Shown here: positions 45,734 to 55,295 of the stretch, piece after piece
How positions within the stretch are numbered: position 1 is the stretch's first letter
Layout: each line of letters starts with the position of its first letter
From: Herbaspirillum autotrophicum
Lineage (GTDB): Bacteria > Pseudomonadota > Gammaproteobacteria > Burkholderiales > Burkholderiaceae_D
Assembly (NCBI RefSeq): GCF_001189915.1
Contig: NZ_LFLS01000001.1
Span: forward strand, 281,099 to 345,098
Length of the DNA: 64,000 nt
Direction of reading: 5' to 3'
Notes under the pieces: model-generated
Database searches by the model: none
What the model was told of the DNA's origin: nothing
What the model saw: only the letters and a program-made list of their open reading frames with translations
Position numbers and translations under genes: made by a program

Positions 45734-47332
45734 CTAGTGGGCATCGGGAGAAGGCATTTTGGGCGGTTTGACTTTGCGCATCAGCGGCACCATGGCGGTG
45801 GTCACGATGAAGCACACCATGATGGCGAGAAAGGTGTCGGCGAAGGTCAGGGTCAGTGCTTCCCGATAGGTCAGGTTCCATAGCTGGCGCAGGGCGCCGG
45901 TGTCGCTCAGCAACTGATCATTGCCGACGCCGGCCAGATTGGCGCCGACACCTTGCAGCAGGCTGATGGTGGCCTCGTTGCTGGCGGTCAGGTGTTCGGC
46001 CAGCCGGAAAAAGTGCAGGTTGGTGCGGTCATTGAGGATGGTGGCGCATACCGCAATGCCGATGGCGCCGCCCAGATTGCGCATCAGATTGAACAGGCCG
46101 GAGGCCAGCCGCAACCGTTCCATCGCCAGTCCGCCCAGGGTCAGCGTGACAATCGGCGGCACCGCGAATTGCTGGCCCATGCCGCGCAATGCCTGCGGCA
46201 ACATCAGTTCGGCACCGCTCCAGTCATGCGTGATCGGTGCGAACTGCCACATCGACAAGGCAAAGCAAGCCAGTCCGAACATCATCAGCCAGCGCAGATC
46301 GACGCGGTTGGCAAAAAAGGCGTAGATCGGTATCGACAAGATCTGGAACACGCCGGTCGAGAACACCGCCATGCCGATTTGCAGCGCGCTGTAGCCGCGT
46401 ACCCGGCCGAGAAATACCGGCGTCAGATAAATCGTGGCGAAAATGCCGACTCCGGTGATGAAGGAAAAGAAGCAGCCGAGTGCGAAATTGCGGTCTTTCA
46501 GCGCACGCAAATCGACCACCGGAAACGGATAGCTGAGGCTGCGCCAGATGAACAACACGCTGCTGACGGCGGCAATCCAGGTGGTGGTGACAATCGTCGG
46601 ATCGCCCATCCAGTCCAAGCGCGGGCCTTCTTCCAGCGTGTATTCCAGGCAGCCGAGAAACAAGGCCATCAGCAGCATGCCGAGGTAGTCGGCGTTGCGC
46701 AGCAGCGACCAGTCGGCGCGGTCGATTTTCACCAGCAACGGCACCGCGACGGTAACGAAAATGCCGGGGACCAGATTGACGAAAAACAGCCAGTGCCAGG
46801 AATAGTTGTCGGTAATCCAGCCGCCGACTGACGGCCCGAGGGTCGGGGCCAGCGAGGCAATGGCGCCGATGGTAGCCGCCGCGATCACGCGCTGCGGGCC
46901 GGCAAAGAAGGCAAAGGCGGTGGTGAATACCAGCGGAATCATCGAGCCGCCGAGGAAACCTTGCAGCGCACGGAACACGATCATGCTCTGGATATTCCAG
47001 GCGATGCCGCACAACAGGCTGGCGATGGTGAAGCCGGCCGCCGAGATGCTGAACAGCCAGCGCGTCGACATCACGCGCGACATCCAGCCGGACAGTGGGA
47101 TAACGATGATTTCCGCAATCAGATAACTGGTCTGCACCCAGACCGTTTCATCGACACCCGCCGACAGGCCGCCGCCGATTTCACGCAATGAGGCCGAGAC
47201 GATCTGAATGTCGATCAAGGCAATGAACATGCCGACACACATGGCGGAAAACGCCAGGACTTTGGCGGTCATGCTCATGTCTGCCGGCTGCATCAGTTGC
47301 AGCGGCGCCCGCAATCCGGCGCTGGCAGTCAT
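45734..47332 (-). CDS. DHA2-family MFS multidrug efflux pump (EmrB-like)
   Basis: A 532-residue inner-membrane drug:proton antiporter with fourteen hydrophobic segments. Motif C-like GAIASLAPTLGPSVGGWITDNYSWHWLFFVN and the early ALIDIQIVSASLREIGG are typical of EmrB-type members. The 4-base overlap with the HlyD gene (47329-47332) shows coupling. With the adaptor and the outer-membrane protein at 48655 it would form a tripartite pump. Confidence 0.92.
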   Translation of the reverse strand: MTASAGLRAPLQLMQPADMSMTAKVLAFSAMCVGMFIALIDIQIVSASLREIGGGLSAGVDETVWVQTSYLIAEIIVIPLSGWMSRVMSTRWLFSISAAGFTIASLLCGIAWNIQSMIVFRALQGFLGGSMIPLVFTTAFAFFAGPQRVIAAATIGAIASLAPTLGPSVGGWITDNYSWHWLFFVNLVPGIFVTVAVPLLVKIDRADWSLLRNADYLGMLLMALFLGCLEYTLEEGPRLDWMGDPTIVTTTWIAAVSSVLFIWRSLSYPFPVVDLRALKDRNFALGCFFSFITGVGIFATIYLTPVFLGRVRGYSALQIGMAVFSTGVFQILSIPIYAFFANRVDLRWLMMFGLACFALSMWQFAPITHDWSGAELMLPQALRGMGQQFAVPPIVTLTLGGLAMERLRLASGLFNLMRNLGGAIGIAVCATILNDRTNLHFFRLAEHLTASNEATISLLQGVGANLAGVGNDQLLSDTGALRQLWNLTYREALTLTFADTFLAIMVCFIVTTAMVPLMRKVKPPKMPSPDAH

Positions 47333-48444
47333 GGTTGCTGGCTCCGGGCGTTATCCGGGGCACTACGCTGGCTGCTGCGCGCATCGACTTCGGCAATCAC
47401 CGACAAACCCGGACGCAAGGTGCCCAATACACTGTCGGCTTCATCCAGCACGATGCGCACTGGCACCCGTTGCACAATGCGGGTGAAATTGCCGGTAGCG
47501 TTTTCCGGCGGCAAGACGCTGAACTGCGCACCGGTAGCTGGCGCCACACTGGCGATATGACCGTGGAACTGATGGCCGGGCAAGACATCGGCTTCAATTG
47601 TGGCGGCCTGGCCGGGACGCAGCCGCGCCAGCTGGCTTTCCTTGAAGTTGGCATCGACCCACAAGCCGCGTGCCGGCACCAGCGACATCATGTGACTGCC
47701 GGCAGCAGCATAGGCGCCATTGCGCGCGCGACGGTTGCCGATGGTGCCGTCAATCGGCGCCCGCAATTCGGTATAGCTCAGATTGAGACGGGCCAGATCG
47801 CGTTCGGCGACGGCCTGCGCCAGTGCGGCAACAGCTTGCTGGCGACGGCTGGCGATGACATCCAGCTCCCGTTCCGCCGCCAGTTGCACGGCTTGGGCTT
47901 TCTGGCCGTTGGCTTGAGCCTGCCGGTAATCGGCATCGGCGCGCTGGGCGCTTTGTACGGACACCGCCGACTTCGCCGACAGATTCTGATAGCGCTGTTC
48001 ATCGTCGCGCGCCCGCGTGGTTTCGGCGGCACTGGCCAGTACGCCGGCTCTGGTCTGGCTGATCACCGCTTGCTGCAAGCTGCGCGTGGCATCCAGATTG
48101 GCCAGCAAGGCTTGTTGTGCCGCTACCGATGCGTCGGCCTTGTCCAGCGCCGCGCGGTAATCACGGTCATCCAGCTTGACCAGCAAATCGCCGGCATGCA
48201 CCACCTGATTGTCGCTGACCGCCGCAGACACAATGTAGCCCGGGACTTTGGGGCTGATCACGGTGATATCGCCGCCGACATAGGCGTCTTCCGTGTTTTC
48301 GATAAAGCGTGCGGTATGCCACCAGTGCCAGCCATAAGCGGCGCCGATGATGGCGGCCAGCACCACGCAAATCAAGACCCGGGTACGGCCGCTGATTTTC
48401 TTGCGAATCGGCGGCTGGCCGGTGGGGATGGTGGTGTTGCTCAT
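47329..48444 (-). CDS. HlyD/EmrA-family membrane fusion protein
   Basis: A 371-residue periplasmic adaptor. One N-terminal membrane segment (VLICVVLAAIIGAAYGWHW) is followed by a biotinyl-lipoyl half (AYVGGDITVISPKVPGYI), a coiled-coil hairpin rich in Ala, Gln and Arg (about residues 90-200), and a beta-barrel with APIDGTIGNRRARNGAYAAAG. It links the EmrB-like pump to the outer-membrane channel. The start at 48444 follows CAGGAG; the frame is open 20 codons upstream, without a binding site. Confidence 0.92.
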   Translation of the reverse strand: MSNTTIPTGQPPIRKKISGRTRVLICVVLAAIIGAAYGWHWWHTARFIENTEDAYVGGDITVISPKVPGYIVSAAVSDNQVVHAGDLLVKLDDRDYRAALDKADASVAAQQALLANLDATRSLQQAVISQTRAGVLASAAETTRARDDEQRYQNLSAKSAVSVQSAQRADADYRQAQANGQKAQAVQLAAERELDVIASRRQQAVAALAQAVAERDLARLNLSYTELRAPIDGTIGNRRARNGAYAAAGSHMMSLVPARGLWVDANFKESQLARLRPGQAATIEADVLPGHQFHGHIASVAPATGAQFSVLPPENATGNFTRIVQRVPVRIVLDEADSVLGTLRPGLSVIAEVDARSSQRSAPDNARSQQP

Positions 48445-48575
48445 GACTATTGCTCCTGATGGCGTTGCACTGCTCGGTGAGGGGAATCGGAATGGCTGCG
48501 GCAATGTGCTGATCCGGATTGCCGCGGGGAAACACGGATGATCGCTTGCAAAAAATACCTTGCTTTCATAATGGA

Positions 48576-48614
48576 AGTTACTTTACATTCGAAGCTATCG
48601 TAATGCAAGTAACT
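48576..48614. promoter_or_regulatory. HxlR-type operator between divergent efflux genes
   Basis: Perfect 8-base inverted repeat AGTTACTT (48576-48583) and AAGTAACT (48607-48614), with partial extension of the symmetry inward (TTACATTCGA against TCGTAATGCA). It lies in the spacer between the divergent HlyD and NodT-like genes, where one regulator could control both. AGTTAC-type repeats are known for HxlR proteins; the link to the HxlR gene at 44402 is inference. Confidence 0.65.
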
Positions 48615-48654
48615 AAATCCGATTTTTTAAGAACGCAACAAAAAGGAAGCAAAC

Positions 48655-50151
48655 ATGGCCATCCGGCAGCAAGGGAAATCGGCGCCTGTGGCGCGCAAAC
48701 GCAGTCCGCAGGCGGCTTCAGGCATGGCGTTGGTGCGCTGGCAACGACCTCGGCCATGGCTGGCGGCAGCACTGTCACTGGCGTTGACTGCCTGTGCGGT
48801 GGGGCCGGACTACGTGTTGCCGCCATCGGATTTGTCGCCGGCCTTCGTGCATGCCGCACCAACAACCGACACAACACCGCTGGCGCTGGATGTCTGGTGG
48901 ACCCGATTCAATGACCCGCAACTGAGCGCCATCATCACCCGCGTGCTGAGTCAAAATCTCGATCTGGCGGCGGCTCAGGCGCGGGTTGAACAAGCGCGTG
49001 CCGTGGCGCGCTTGTCGTCGGCAGCGTTGTTGCCGGTGGGCAGTGCCAATGCGCAAGTGGCGGGGCAACGCCAATCGCTGGAAAGTCCCATCGGTGAGCT
49101 GGCCAGTCATCAACCCGGTTATCAGCGCAATGCCACGCTTTACAGCGCCGGCGTCGGTGCCAGTTGGGAGCTTGACCTGGCCGGCGGTGTGCGGCGCGGT
49201 GCCGAGGCGGATATCGCCGAAGCGCAAGCGGCAGAGGCGGACCATATGGGCGTGCGGGTGTCGGTAGCGGCGGAAGCTGCCGACGCTTATTTGCGGGTGC
49301 GCGGTGCGCAACACCGGATGGCGCTGGCGACCGCGCAACTGAACGCGGACAGCGACTTGCTGAGATTGGTGGCGCTGCGTTTGCACGAAGGCATGTCGAC
49401 GCAGCGTGAACAGGCCCAGGCGCAAGCCCGGGTGGCGCAGATCAGCGCCACGCTGCCGCCGCTGCAGGCGGAGCGTGATATTCAACTCAATCGGCTGGAT
49501 GTGCTGATGGGGGTGCAGCCCGGGACCTATGCGACACAACTGGCGGCCACCGCAAGCGAGGTGAACATTCCTGCCCTGGCGACAACGCTGACGCCGCGCG
49601 ACCTGTTGCGCCGGCGCCCCGACGTGATTGCTGCCGAACGACGGCTGGCGGCATCCAGCGCGCGTATCGGCAGTGCCGTGGCAGAGTATTACCCGCAGTT
49701 TTCGTTATCGGCATTGCTCGGTTTTGAAAGTCTGCACAACGCCACGCCGGATGCGGCCAACTTTCAGCCGCTGGCATTACTTGGTGTGCGCTGGCGCTTG
49801 TTTGATTTCGGCCGGGTCGATGCTGAAGTGGCGCGCGCCAAAGGCGTCAATGCCGAGGCGCTGGCGCGTTACCGGCAATCGATGTTGCGTGCGGCCGAGG
49901 ATGTGGAAAATGCCTTGCTCATGCAAGCCACGCAGGAAGCCGAACGGCGCGAATTGCTGCGCGAAGTCGATGCCAGCGCCCGCGCGCGCGATTCATCGGA
50001 GGAAGCATATAAAGGGGGCGCCACCAGTCTGATGGAAGTGCTGGAGCAAGACCGTGAATTGCTGACCGCGCGGGATCAGCTGGTGCGCGCACAAACCGGC
50101 AGCGCGCGTGCAGTGGTGGCGACATTCCGGGCGCTCGGCGGTGGCTGGTAA
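48655..50151 (+). CDS. NodT-family outer-membrane efflux lipoprotein
   Basis: A 498-residue TolC-like channel. After a basic, unusually long n-region, the signal segment LAAALSLALTACA ends in a lipobox (LTAC), so the mature protein is lipid-anchored and starts CAVGPDY, the usual NodT/OprM beginning. Two OEP repeats follow, with coiled-coil segments and the conserved RRPDVIAAERRLAASSARIGSA (second repeat). GGAAG precedes the ATG. It is divergent from the HlyD/EmrB-like genes and completes the tripartite pump. Confidence 0.92.
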   Translation: MAIRQQGKSAPVARKRSPQAASGMALVRWQRPRPWLAAALSLALTACAVGPDYVLPPSDLSPAFVHAAPTTDTTPLALDVWWTRFNDPQLSAIITRVLSQNLDLAAAQARVEQARAVARLSSAALLPVGSANAQVAGQRQSLESPIGELASHQPGYQRNATLYSAGVGASWELDLAGGVRRGAEADIAEAQAAEADHMGVRVSVAAEAADAYLRVRGAQHRMALATAQLNADSDLLRLVALRLHEGMSTQREQAQAQARVAQISATLPPLQAERDIQLNRLDVLMGVQPGTYATQLAATASEVNIPALATTLTPRDLLRRRPDVIAAERRLAASSARIGSAVAEYYPQFSLSALLGFESLHNATPDAANFQPLALLGVRWRLFDFGRVDAEVARAKGVNAEALARYRQSMLRAAEDVENALLMQATQEAERRELLREVDASARARDSSEEAYKGGATSLMEVLEQDRELLTARDQLVRAQTGSARAVVATFRALGGGW

Positions 50152-50244
50152 CGGGAAATCCGTGGGCGCAGGAGTGACAGTTCACGTCAGCGGCGAGTGT
50201 GGTTTAATGGCATATCATTTGCACGCCTGTCGTGACTTCGTGTC

Positions 50245-50796
50245 ATGATCATTTGCATGAGAAATTCTTCAGACATCGTGGTGCTGCCGTCAACCTCCGT
50301 TACCCGCCACCTGGCATTGCCGCTGGCGTGCCTGCTGGTGACGATGGTGGCCGGCTGTTCCGGTGGCGGCGACCCGAAAACCACGACGGCGGAAACCGTC
50401 AAGGCGATTGTCGATCAGGTCAAGACTACCGAAGACGGCACCTCGACCGCGACCACGCTGGACGAATACAAGACTGATCTGGCGCAACGCATTTCACGCG
50501 TCAACTCCACCAAGGTCCATGTCGACCGGCCTCAGGCATTGCTGCGGTCGGTGATCGTGATCCGCTTCACGGTCAGCAGCGATGGCAGTCTGTTGCGCAG
50601 CGACGTGGTGCGCACCAATCGCGACAAGGCCAGCGAAACCACGGCGCTGGCTACGCTGCGCAGTACCGCACCATTCCCGAAACCGCCACCGGCGCTGCTG
50701 CGCAACGGCAAGGTCGAAGTATCCGAGACCTGGCTGTTCAACAACGATGGCCGCTTTCAATTGCGTTCGGTGGCGCAGCAACAGATGAGCGAATAG
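50245..50796 (+). CDS. Lipoprotein with TonB C-terminal-like domain
   Basis: A 183-residue predicted lipoprotein. The hydrophobic segment ALPLACLLVTMVAGC ends in a lipobox with Cys38. A short helical linker is followed by a domain at about residues 90-175 resembling the TonB C-terminal fold (RSVIVIRFTVSSDGSLLRSDVVRTN and ALATLRSTAPFPKPP). Such stand-alone domains occur in envelope proteins whose partners are unknown. An alternative start at 50257 would shorten it by four residues. It follows the NodT-like gene by 93 bases on the same strand. Confidence 0.75.
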   Translation: MIICMRNSSDIVVLPSTSVTRHLALPLACLLVTMVAGCSGGGDPKTTTAETVKAIVDQVKTTEDGTSTATTLDEYKTDLAQRISRVNSTKVHVDRPQALLRSVIVIRFTVSSDGSLLRSDVVRTNRDKASETTALATLRSTAPFPKPPPALLRNGKVEVSETWLFNNDGRFQLRSVAQQQMSE

Positions 50797-50863
50797 CGGC
50801 GGCGTTGTCGCAAGGTTTCCGCGCCGCACCTTCATTGCAGTAAAACCCTCCTGCTCTCAAGGT

Positions 50864-51055
50864 GGGTATAGTTTTATCTTATACCCCCATCCCCAATCGG
50901 TATTTCCTCGATCGTGCCCGCCGGCGCTAGACTTCATTTCAGTTCTCGGCTGAACCAAGAAGTGCCAGGGCCGCTACCACGGTCGTGCTGTTGATGGTCA
51001 AGCGTCTTATCGGACGTGTCGTCATCAACCGCTATCCGGATCACGATTCCGGAGA
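50864..51055 (+). repeat. Orphan promoter-leader unit, upstream copy
   Basis: This unit parallels 51322-51515 nearly base for base in layout. It has GGGTATA (50864-50870), nine bases, TATACCC (50880-50886), then a TTTCCT -35-like and GCTAGA -10-like pair (50903-50908, 50926-50931), GCCGCTACC (50970-50978) and ACGATTCCGGAGA (51043-51055), a ribosome-binding-like end. No start codon follows at a workable distance, so the gene it once served seems lost. The stretch 51056-51320 contains hairpins (GCGGGC/GCCCGC at 51080-51098) but no supportable gene. Confidence 0.65.
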
Positions 51056-51320
51056 ATCAGTCGCTCAATTTCTGATGCTGCGGGCGCTTGTTGCCCGCAG
51101 GTATCCCCGGGGCGGATCACACCATTACCATGGTGGTGATTCGCACCGTAACCGGGGACATCGGACCGGTTGTTGTTTGTTGTCTGCGCTTGTTGTTGCT
51201 TATCCAGCCCATTCCCGTACGCTTTCCTGATCCGTTGCCGGCAATCCCGGCAGGGGCGCAGGAGAGCGTGCCGGGAGACAACCGCCAGATGACTGACGTG
51301 CATCACCACATCGTTTTGTC

Positions 51321-51515
51321 GGGGTATATTTAAAACTTATGCCCCCATGTTGAATCCGTATTTCCCGCAATGACAACACTCGCTATAGACTGCGGTCATT
51401 GTAGTTCTGCTTTCAAGGCGAACTCCAATGCCGCTACCGCGGCGACTCCTCTGGCAGTGATGCACCGTACCCGGCGCAGTAATGACAGTGGATATCTGAA
51501 TAACGATTTTGGAGA
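51321..51515 (+). promoter_or_regulatory. Promoter, operator candidate and leader of the indolepyruvate oxidoreductase gene
   Basis: A palindrome GGGGTATA (51321-51328), nine bases, TATGCCCC (51338-51345) lies just upstream of a promoter-like pair, TTTCCC (51361-51366) and TATAGA (51384-51389), spaced by 17. The leader has a perfect hairpin GCCGC-TACC-GCGGC (51430-51443) and ends with GGAGA (51511-51515) before the ATG at 51522. The palindrome suits a transcription activator; its identity is unknown. Confidence 0.6.
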
Positions 51516-51521
51516 CTTACC

Positions 51522-54500
51522 ATGGAAGTTCGTTCGGCAGCCGAGTCTGTCGGCATGCCTGATCCTGCAGGATCGGCAGACCGTCAGCCAGCCACTCAGT
51601 CGTATACCCGGTATCACGCTCCCTCCATTGCGCCGGCTTCACTGGCCAACGTCAGTCTTGACGATAAATACACCGCGACTTCCGGCCTGATTTTTCTGTC
51701 CGGCATACAGGCGCTGGTTCGTCTTCCCCTGCTGCAACAGATTCGCGACCGCCAGGCCGGCCTGAATACCGCCGGTTTCATTTCCGGCTATCGCGGCTCG
51801 CCGCTCGGCGGACTGGATGAAGCGTTGTGGAAGGCACAAAAGCATCTGGATGCGCACCAGGTCAAGTTTCAGCCGGGTACCAATGAGGACATGGCAGCAA
51901 CCGCGGTCTGGGGCACCCAGCAGGTTGATCTGATCGGTCCGGCCAAATACGATGGCGTATTCGCCATGTGGTACGGCAAGGGCCCCGGCGTGGACCGCTG
52001 CGGCGATGTGCTCAAGCACATGAACCATGCCGGCACCTCAGCCAAGGGCGGCGTATTGCTGGTCGCCGGCGATGACCACGGCGCCTATTCATCTACCTTG
52101 CCGCATCAGTCCGATCATATTTTTTCGGCTTCGATGATTCCGATGTTGTATCCCTGCAATGTGCAGGAGTATCTCGATCTCGGTCTGCATGGCTGGGCCA
52201 TGTCGCGCTTTTCCGGCTGTACCGTCGGCTTCAAGGCCTTGGCCGATACGGTCGAATCGAGCGCCTCGGTAGATGCCGATCCGTTCCGCGTCGAGATCAA
52301 ATATCCGCCCGATTTCGTGATGCCGGAAGGTGGCCTCAATGCCCGCTTGTCGACTGATACGCTGGGCGTGCAGGCGCGCAAGCAAGAAGCGCTGATGCAG
52401 GATTACAAGATCTATGCGGCGCTGGCGTATGCCCGCGCCAACAAGCTGAACCGGGTGATGATCGACAGCCCGAAGGCGCGGCTCGGCATCATTGCCTCCG
52501 GCAAGTCGTATCTTGATGTGCTGGAAGCCTTGAGCGAACTTGGCATTGATGAAAGCTTTGCCGCCGACATCGGCTTGCGCCTGTTCAAGGTAGCCATGCC
52601 ATGGCCGCTGGAACCGGAAGGCGTGCGCGAGTTTGCACAGGGACTCGATGAAATTCTGGTGGTGGAAGAAAAGCGCCAGATGGTGGAGTATCAGCTGAAA
52701 GAACAGTTGTACAACTGGCGCGACGATGTACGGCCGCGCGTGATCGGCAAGTTCGATGAAAAGGGCGAGTGGGTCGCGCCGCGCGGCGAATGGCTGCTGA
52801 CCTCCAAGGCCGATTTTTCGGTAGCGCAGATTGCGCGCGTGATTGCGGCGCGTATCGCGCGTTTCCATACCAGTGACCTGATCAAGGCGCGGCTGGCGTT
52901 TCTCGATGCCAAGGATGCGGTACTGACCAAGGCCGTCAACACGCCGCCGCGGCCGGCGTATTACTGCTCCGGTTGTCCGCACAATACCTCGACCAAGGTG
53001 CCGGAAGGCAGCTTCGCGCTGGCCGGTATCGGTTGCCACGTCATGGCGACCGCGATTTATCCTGAATTCAACAAGCTGACTACCCATATGGGCGGTGAGG
53101 GTGCGCCGTGGATCGGCCAGGCACCGTTTTCCAGGATTCCGCACGTGTTTGCCAATCTCGGCGATGGCACGTATTTCCATTCCGGCTATCTGGCGATTCG
53201 CGCCGCCGTGGCGGCCAAGGTCAACATGACCTACAAGATCCTCTACAACGACGCGGTTGCCATGACCGGCGGCCAGCCCGTCGATGGCACCACCTCGGTG
53301 CCGATGATTGCACAGCAAATGGCGGCTGAGGGCATCACCCGCATCGCGCTGGTCAGTGAAGACATCACGCGCTACAGCGATCGCAGCAATTTGCCGGCGC
53401 TGGTGACCGTGCATGATCGCAAGGACATGGATGCGATACAGCGCGAGTTGCGGGAAGTGAGCGGTGTCAGCGTCATCATTTACGACCAGACCTGCGCGGC
53501 GGAAAAACGCCGGCGTCGCAAAAAAGGCGAATATCCCGACCCCGATCAGCGCTTGTTCATCAATGAAGCGGTATGCGAAGGCTGCGGCGATTGCGGCGTG
53601 CAATCCAACTGCACCTCAATCTTGCCGCTGGAAACCGAATTCGGCCGCAAGCGCGCGATTGATCAATCGTCCTGCAACAAGGATTATTCCTGCGTCAAAG
53701 GTTTTTGCCCAAGCTTTGTCACCGTCACCGGCGGCAAGCTGAAGAAATCGAAGACCGGCGTCACCAGCAAGGACAGCGTGGATGATTTCGGCGCATTGCC
53801 GGAGCCGGTGATTCCCGGTTGCGATACGCCGTTCAATATTCTGATCAACGGTATCGGCGGCACCGGCGTCATTACCATCGGCGCCTTGATGGGCATGGCC
53901 GCGCATCTGGAAGGCAAGGGCGCATCGGTGCTGGACATGACCGGGATGTCGCAAAAGAATGGCTCGGTCACTTCGCATGTACGCATTGCGCAGACGCCGC
54001 AAGCGATCCGGGCGCAGCGCATCGCCACCGGCGAAGCCGATCTGATCCTTGGCTGCGACATGCTCACGGCCGGTTCGCATGACGCCATTTCCAAGATGCG
54101 TCCGGGCCGTACGCGGGCGGTGGTGAACACGCATCAGCAACCGCCGGGCCAGTTCGCCAAGAATCCGGACTGGGAATTTCCGTTCGCTGAAGTCCGCGCG
54201 CTGATCGAAGAATCGGTCGGGCAGTCGGCTGACTTCATCGATGCCTCCCGGCTGGCGACGGCCTTGATGGGCGATTCGATTGCCACCAATCTGTTCATGC
54301 TCGGCTATGCGTGGCAGCGCGGTGAATTGCCGCTGACCGAAGCCGCGTTGCTGCGTGCCATCGAAATGAACGGAGTCGCCGTAGAGTCAAACAAAAAGAG
54401 TTTCTTGTGGGGCCGGCGTGCGGCAGTCGATCTGGCTCGGGTGGAGCGTATTGCAGTGCCGGCGCAGCCGGTGGTGTTACGCATGCCGGAAACACTGGAC

Positions 54501-55148
54501 AAGTTGCTGACCCGGCGCGTCGCGTTCCTGACCGGCTATCAGGATGAACGGTATGCCGCCGGTTTTGCGGCGGTAGTACAGCAGGTGCGGCAGGCGGAAG
54601 CGGTGTTGGGGCAAGGCGACAAACTGAGTCTGGCCGTGGCGCGCAATCTGTCGAAACTGATGGCGTACAAGGACGAGTATGAAGTCGCTCGTCTCTATAC
54701 TGATGGCAGTTTCACGCAGCATCTGCAACAGCAATTCGAAGGTGACTACAAGCTCAGTTTCAATCTGGCACCGCCGCTGCTGGCCAAAAAGGATGCGCAG
54801 GGGCGCTTGCTCAAGACTCAGTACGGCGCATGGATCATGCCGGTATTCCGGGTGCTGGCCAAGCTCAGGTTCCTGCGTGGCAGCAAGCTGGATATTTTTG
54901 GCTATACCGAAGAACGGCAAATGGAGCGCCGTCTGGCGCTCGAATACCGGAATACGGTGTTGGCCTTGTTGCCGCAATTGCGCGCCGGCAATCTGGCGCT
55001 GGCGATCGAGATTGCGCAGTTGCCGGACCGGGTGCGCGGCTTCGGTCACGTCAAGGACAAGGCGGTACTGGAGATGCAAACGGCACAGCAGGACTTGCTC
55101 CGGCGCTTTCGCGCGACGGACCACAACGGGCTGGAGGCAGCGGCATAA
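51522..55148 (+). CDS. Indolepyruvate ferredoxin oxidoreductase (fused IorA-IorB)
   Basis: A 1208-residue enzyme that oxidatively decarboxylates aryl-pyruvates from aromatic amino acids to aryl-acetyl-CoA. The N-terminal part (about 45-480) is the pyrimidine-binding IorA region with GFISGYRGSPLGGLDEAL; the thiamine diphosphate core (about 480-640) has CSGCPHN, GIGCHVMA and GDGTYFHSGYLAIRAA. A cysteine-rich segment (VCEGCGDCGVQSNC, then CNKDYSCVKGFCPSF) follows near 690-735, and the gamma IorB domain with NGIGGTGVITIGALMGMAAHLEG spans about 775-960. GGAG sits 8 bases before the ATG. Fusion in one chain is typical of proteobacteria. Confidence 0.95.
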   Translation: MEVRSAAESVGMPDPAGSADRQPATQSYTRYHAPSIAPASLANVSLDDKYTATSGLIFLSGIQALVRLPLLQQIRDRQAGLNTAGFISGYRGSPLGGLDEALWKAQKHLDAHQVKFQPGTNEDMAATAVWGTQQVDLIGPAKYDGVFAMWYGKGPGVDRCGDVLKHMNHAGTSAKGGVLLVAGDDHGAYSSTLPHQSDHIFSASMIPMLYPCNVQEYLDLGLHGWAMSRFSGCTVGFKALADTVESSASVDADPFRVEIKYPPDFVMPEGGLNARLSTDTLGVQARKQEALMQDYKIYAALAYARANKLNRVMIDSPKARLGIIASGKSYLDVLEALSELGIDESFAADIGLRLFKVAMPWPLEPEGVREFAQGLDEILVVEEKRQMVEYQLKEQLYNWRDDVRPRVIGKFDEKGEWVAPRGEWLLTSKADFSVAQIARVIAARIARFHTSDLIKARLAFLDAKDAVLTKAVNTPPRPAYYCSGCPHNTSTKVPEGSFALAGIGCHVMATAIYPEFNKLTTHMGGEGAPWIGQAPFSRIPHVFANLGDGTYFHSGYLAIRAAVAAKVNMTYKILYNDAVAMTGGQPVDGTTSVPMIAQQMAAEGITRIALVSEDITRYSDRSNLPALVTVHDRKDMDAIQRELREVSGVSVIIYDQTCAAEKRRRRKKGEYPDPDQRLFINEAVCEGCGDCGVQSNCTSILPLETEFGRKRAIDQSSCNKDYSCVKGFCPSFVTVTGGKLKKSKTGVTSKDSVDDFGALPEPVIPGCDTPFNILINGIGGTGVITIGALMGMAAHLEGKGASVLDMTGMSQKNGSVTSHVRIAQTPQAIRAQRIATGEADLILGCDMLTAGSHDAISKMRPGRTRAVVNTHQQPPGQFAKNPDWEFPFAEVRALIEESVGQSADFIDASRLATALMGDSIATNLFMLGYAWQRGELPLTEAALLRAIEMNGVAVESNKKSFLWGRRAAVDLARVERIAVPAQPVVLRMPETLDKLLTRRVAFLTGYQDERYAAGFAAVVQQVRQAEAVLGQGDKLSLAVARNLSKLMAYKDEYEVARLYTDGSFTQHLQQQFEGDYKLSFNLAPPLLAKKDAQGRLLKTQYGAWIMPVFRVLAKLRFLRGSKLDIFGYTEERQMERRLALEYRNTVLALLPQLRAGNLALAIEIAQLPDRVRGFGHVKDKAVLEMQTAQQDLLRRFRATDHNGLEAAA

Positions 55149-55295
55149 AAAAATTGATTGCCATCGGGAAATGTCTGGAACTGTTTGTTGTACCATTGGC
55201 AATTTATTGTCAATGATGCACTGCCAGTGCAGTGCATTGCCCCGGATTGACGCTGCACTTGCGGGTGTTGCGTCACGCTGCCGATGGAGTGATCA

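Noticed and set aside
50985..51333. Short plus-strand frames in the spacer before the oxidoreductase
   Set aside because: Starts are 18 bases or more from any ribosome binding site, and the His/Arg-rich products look like non-coding translation.
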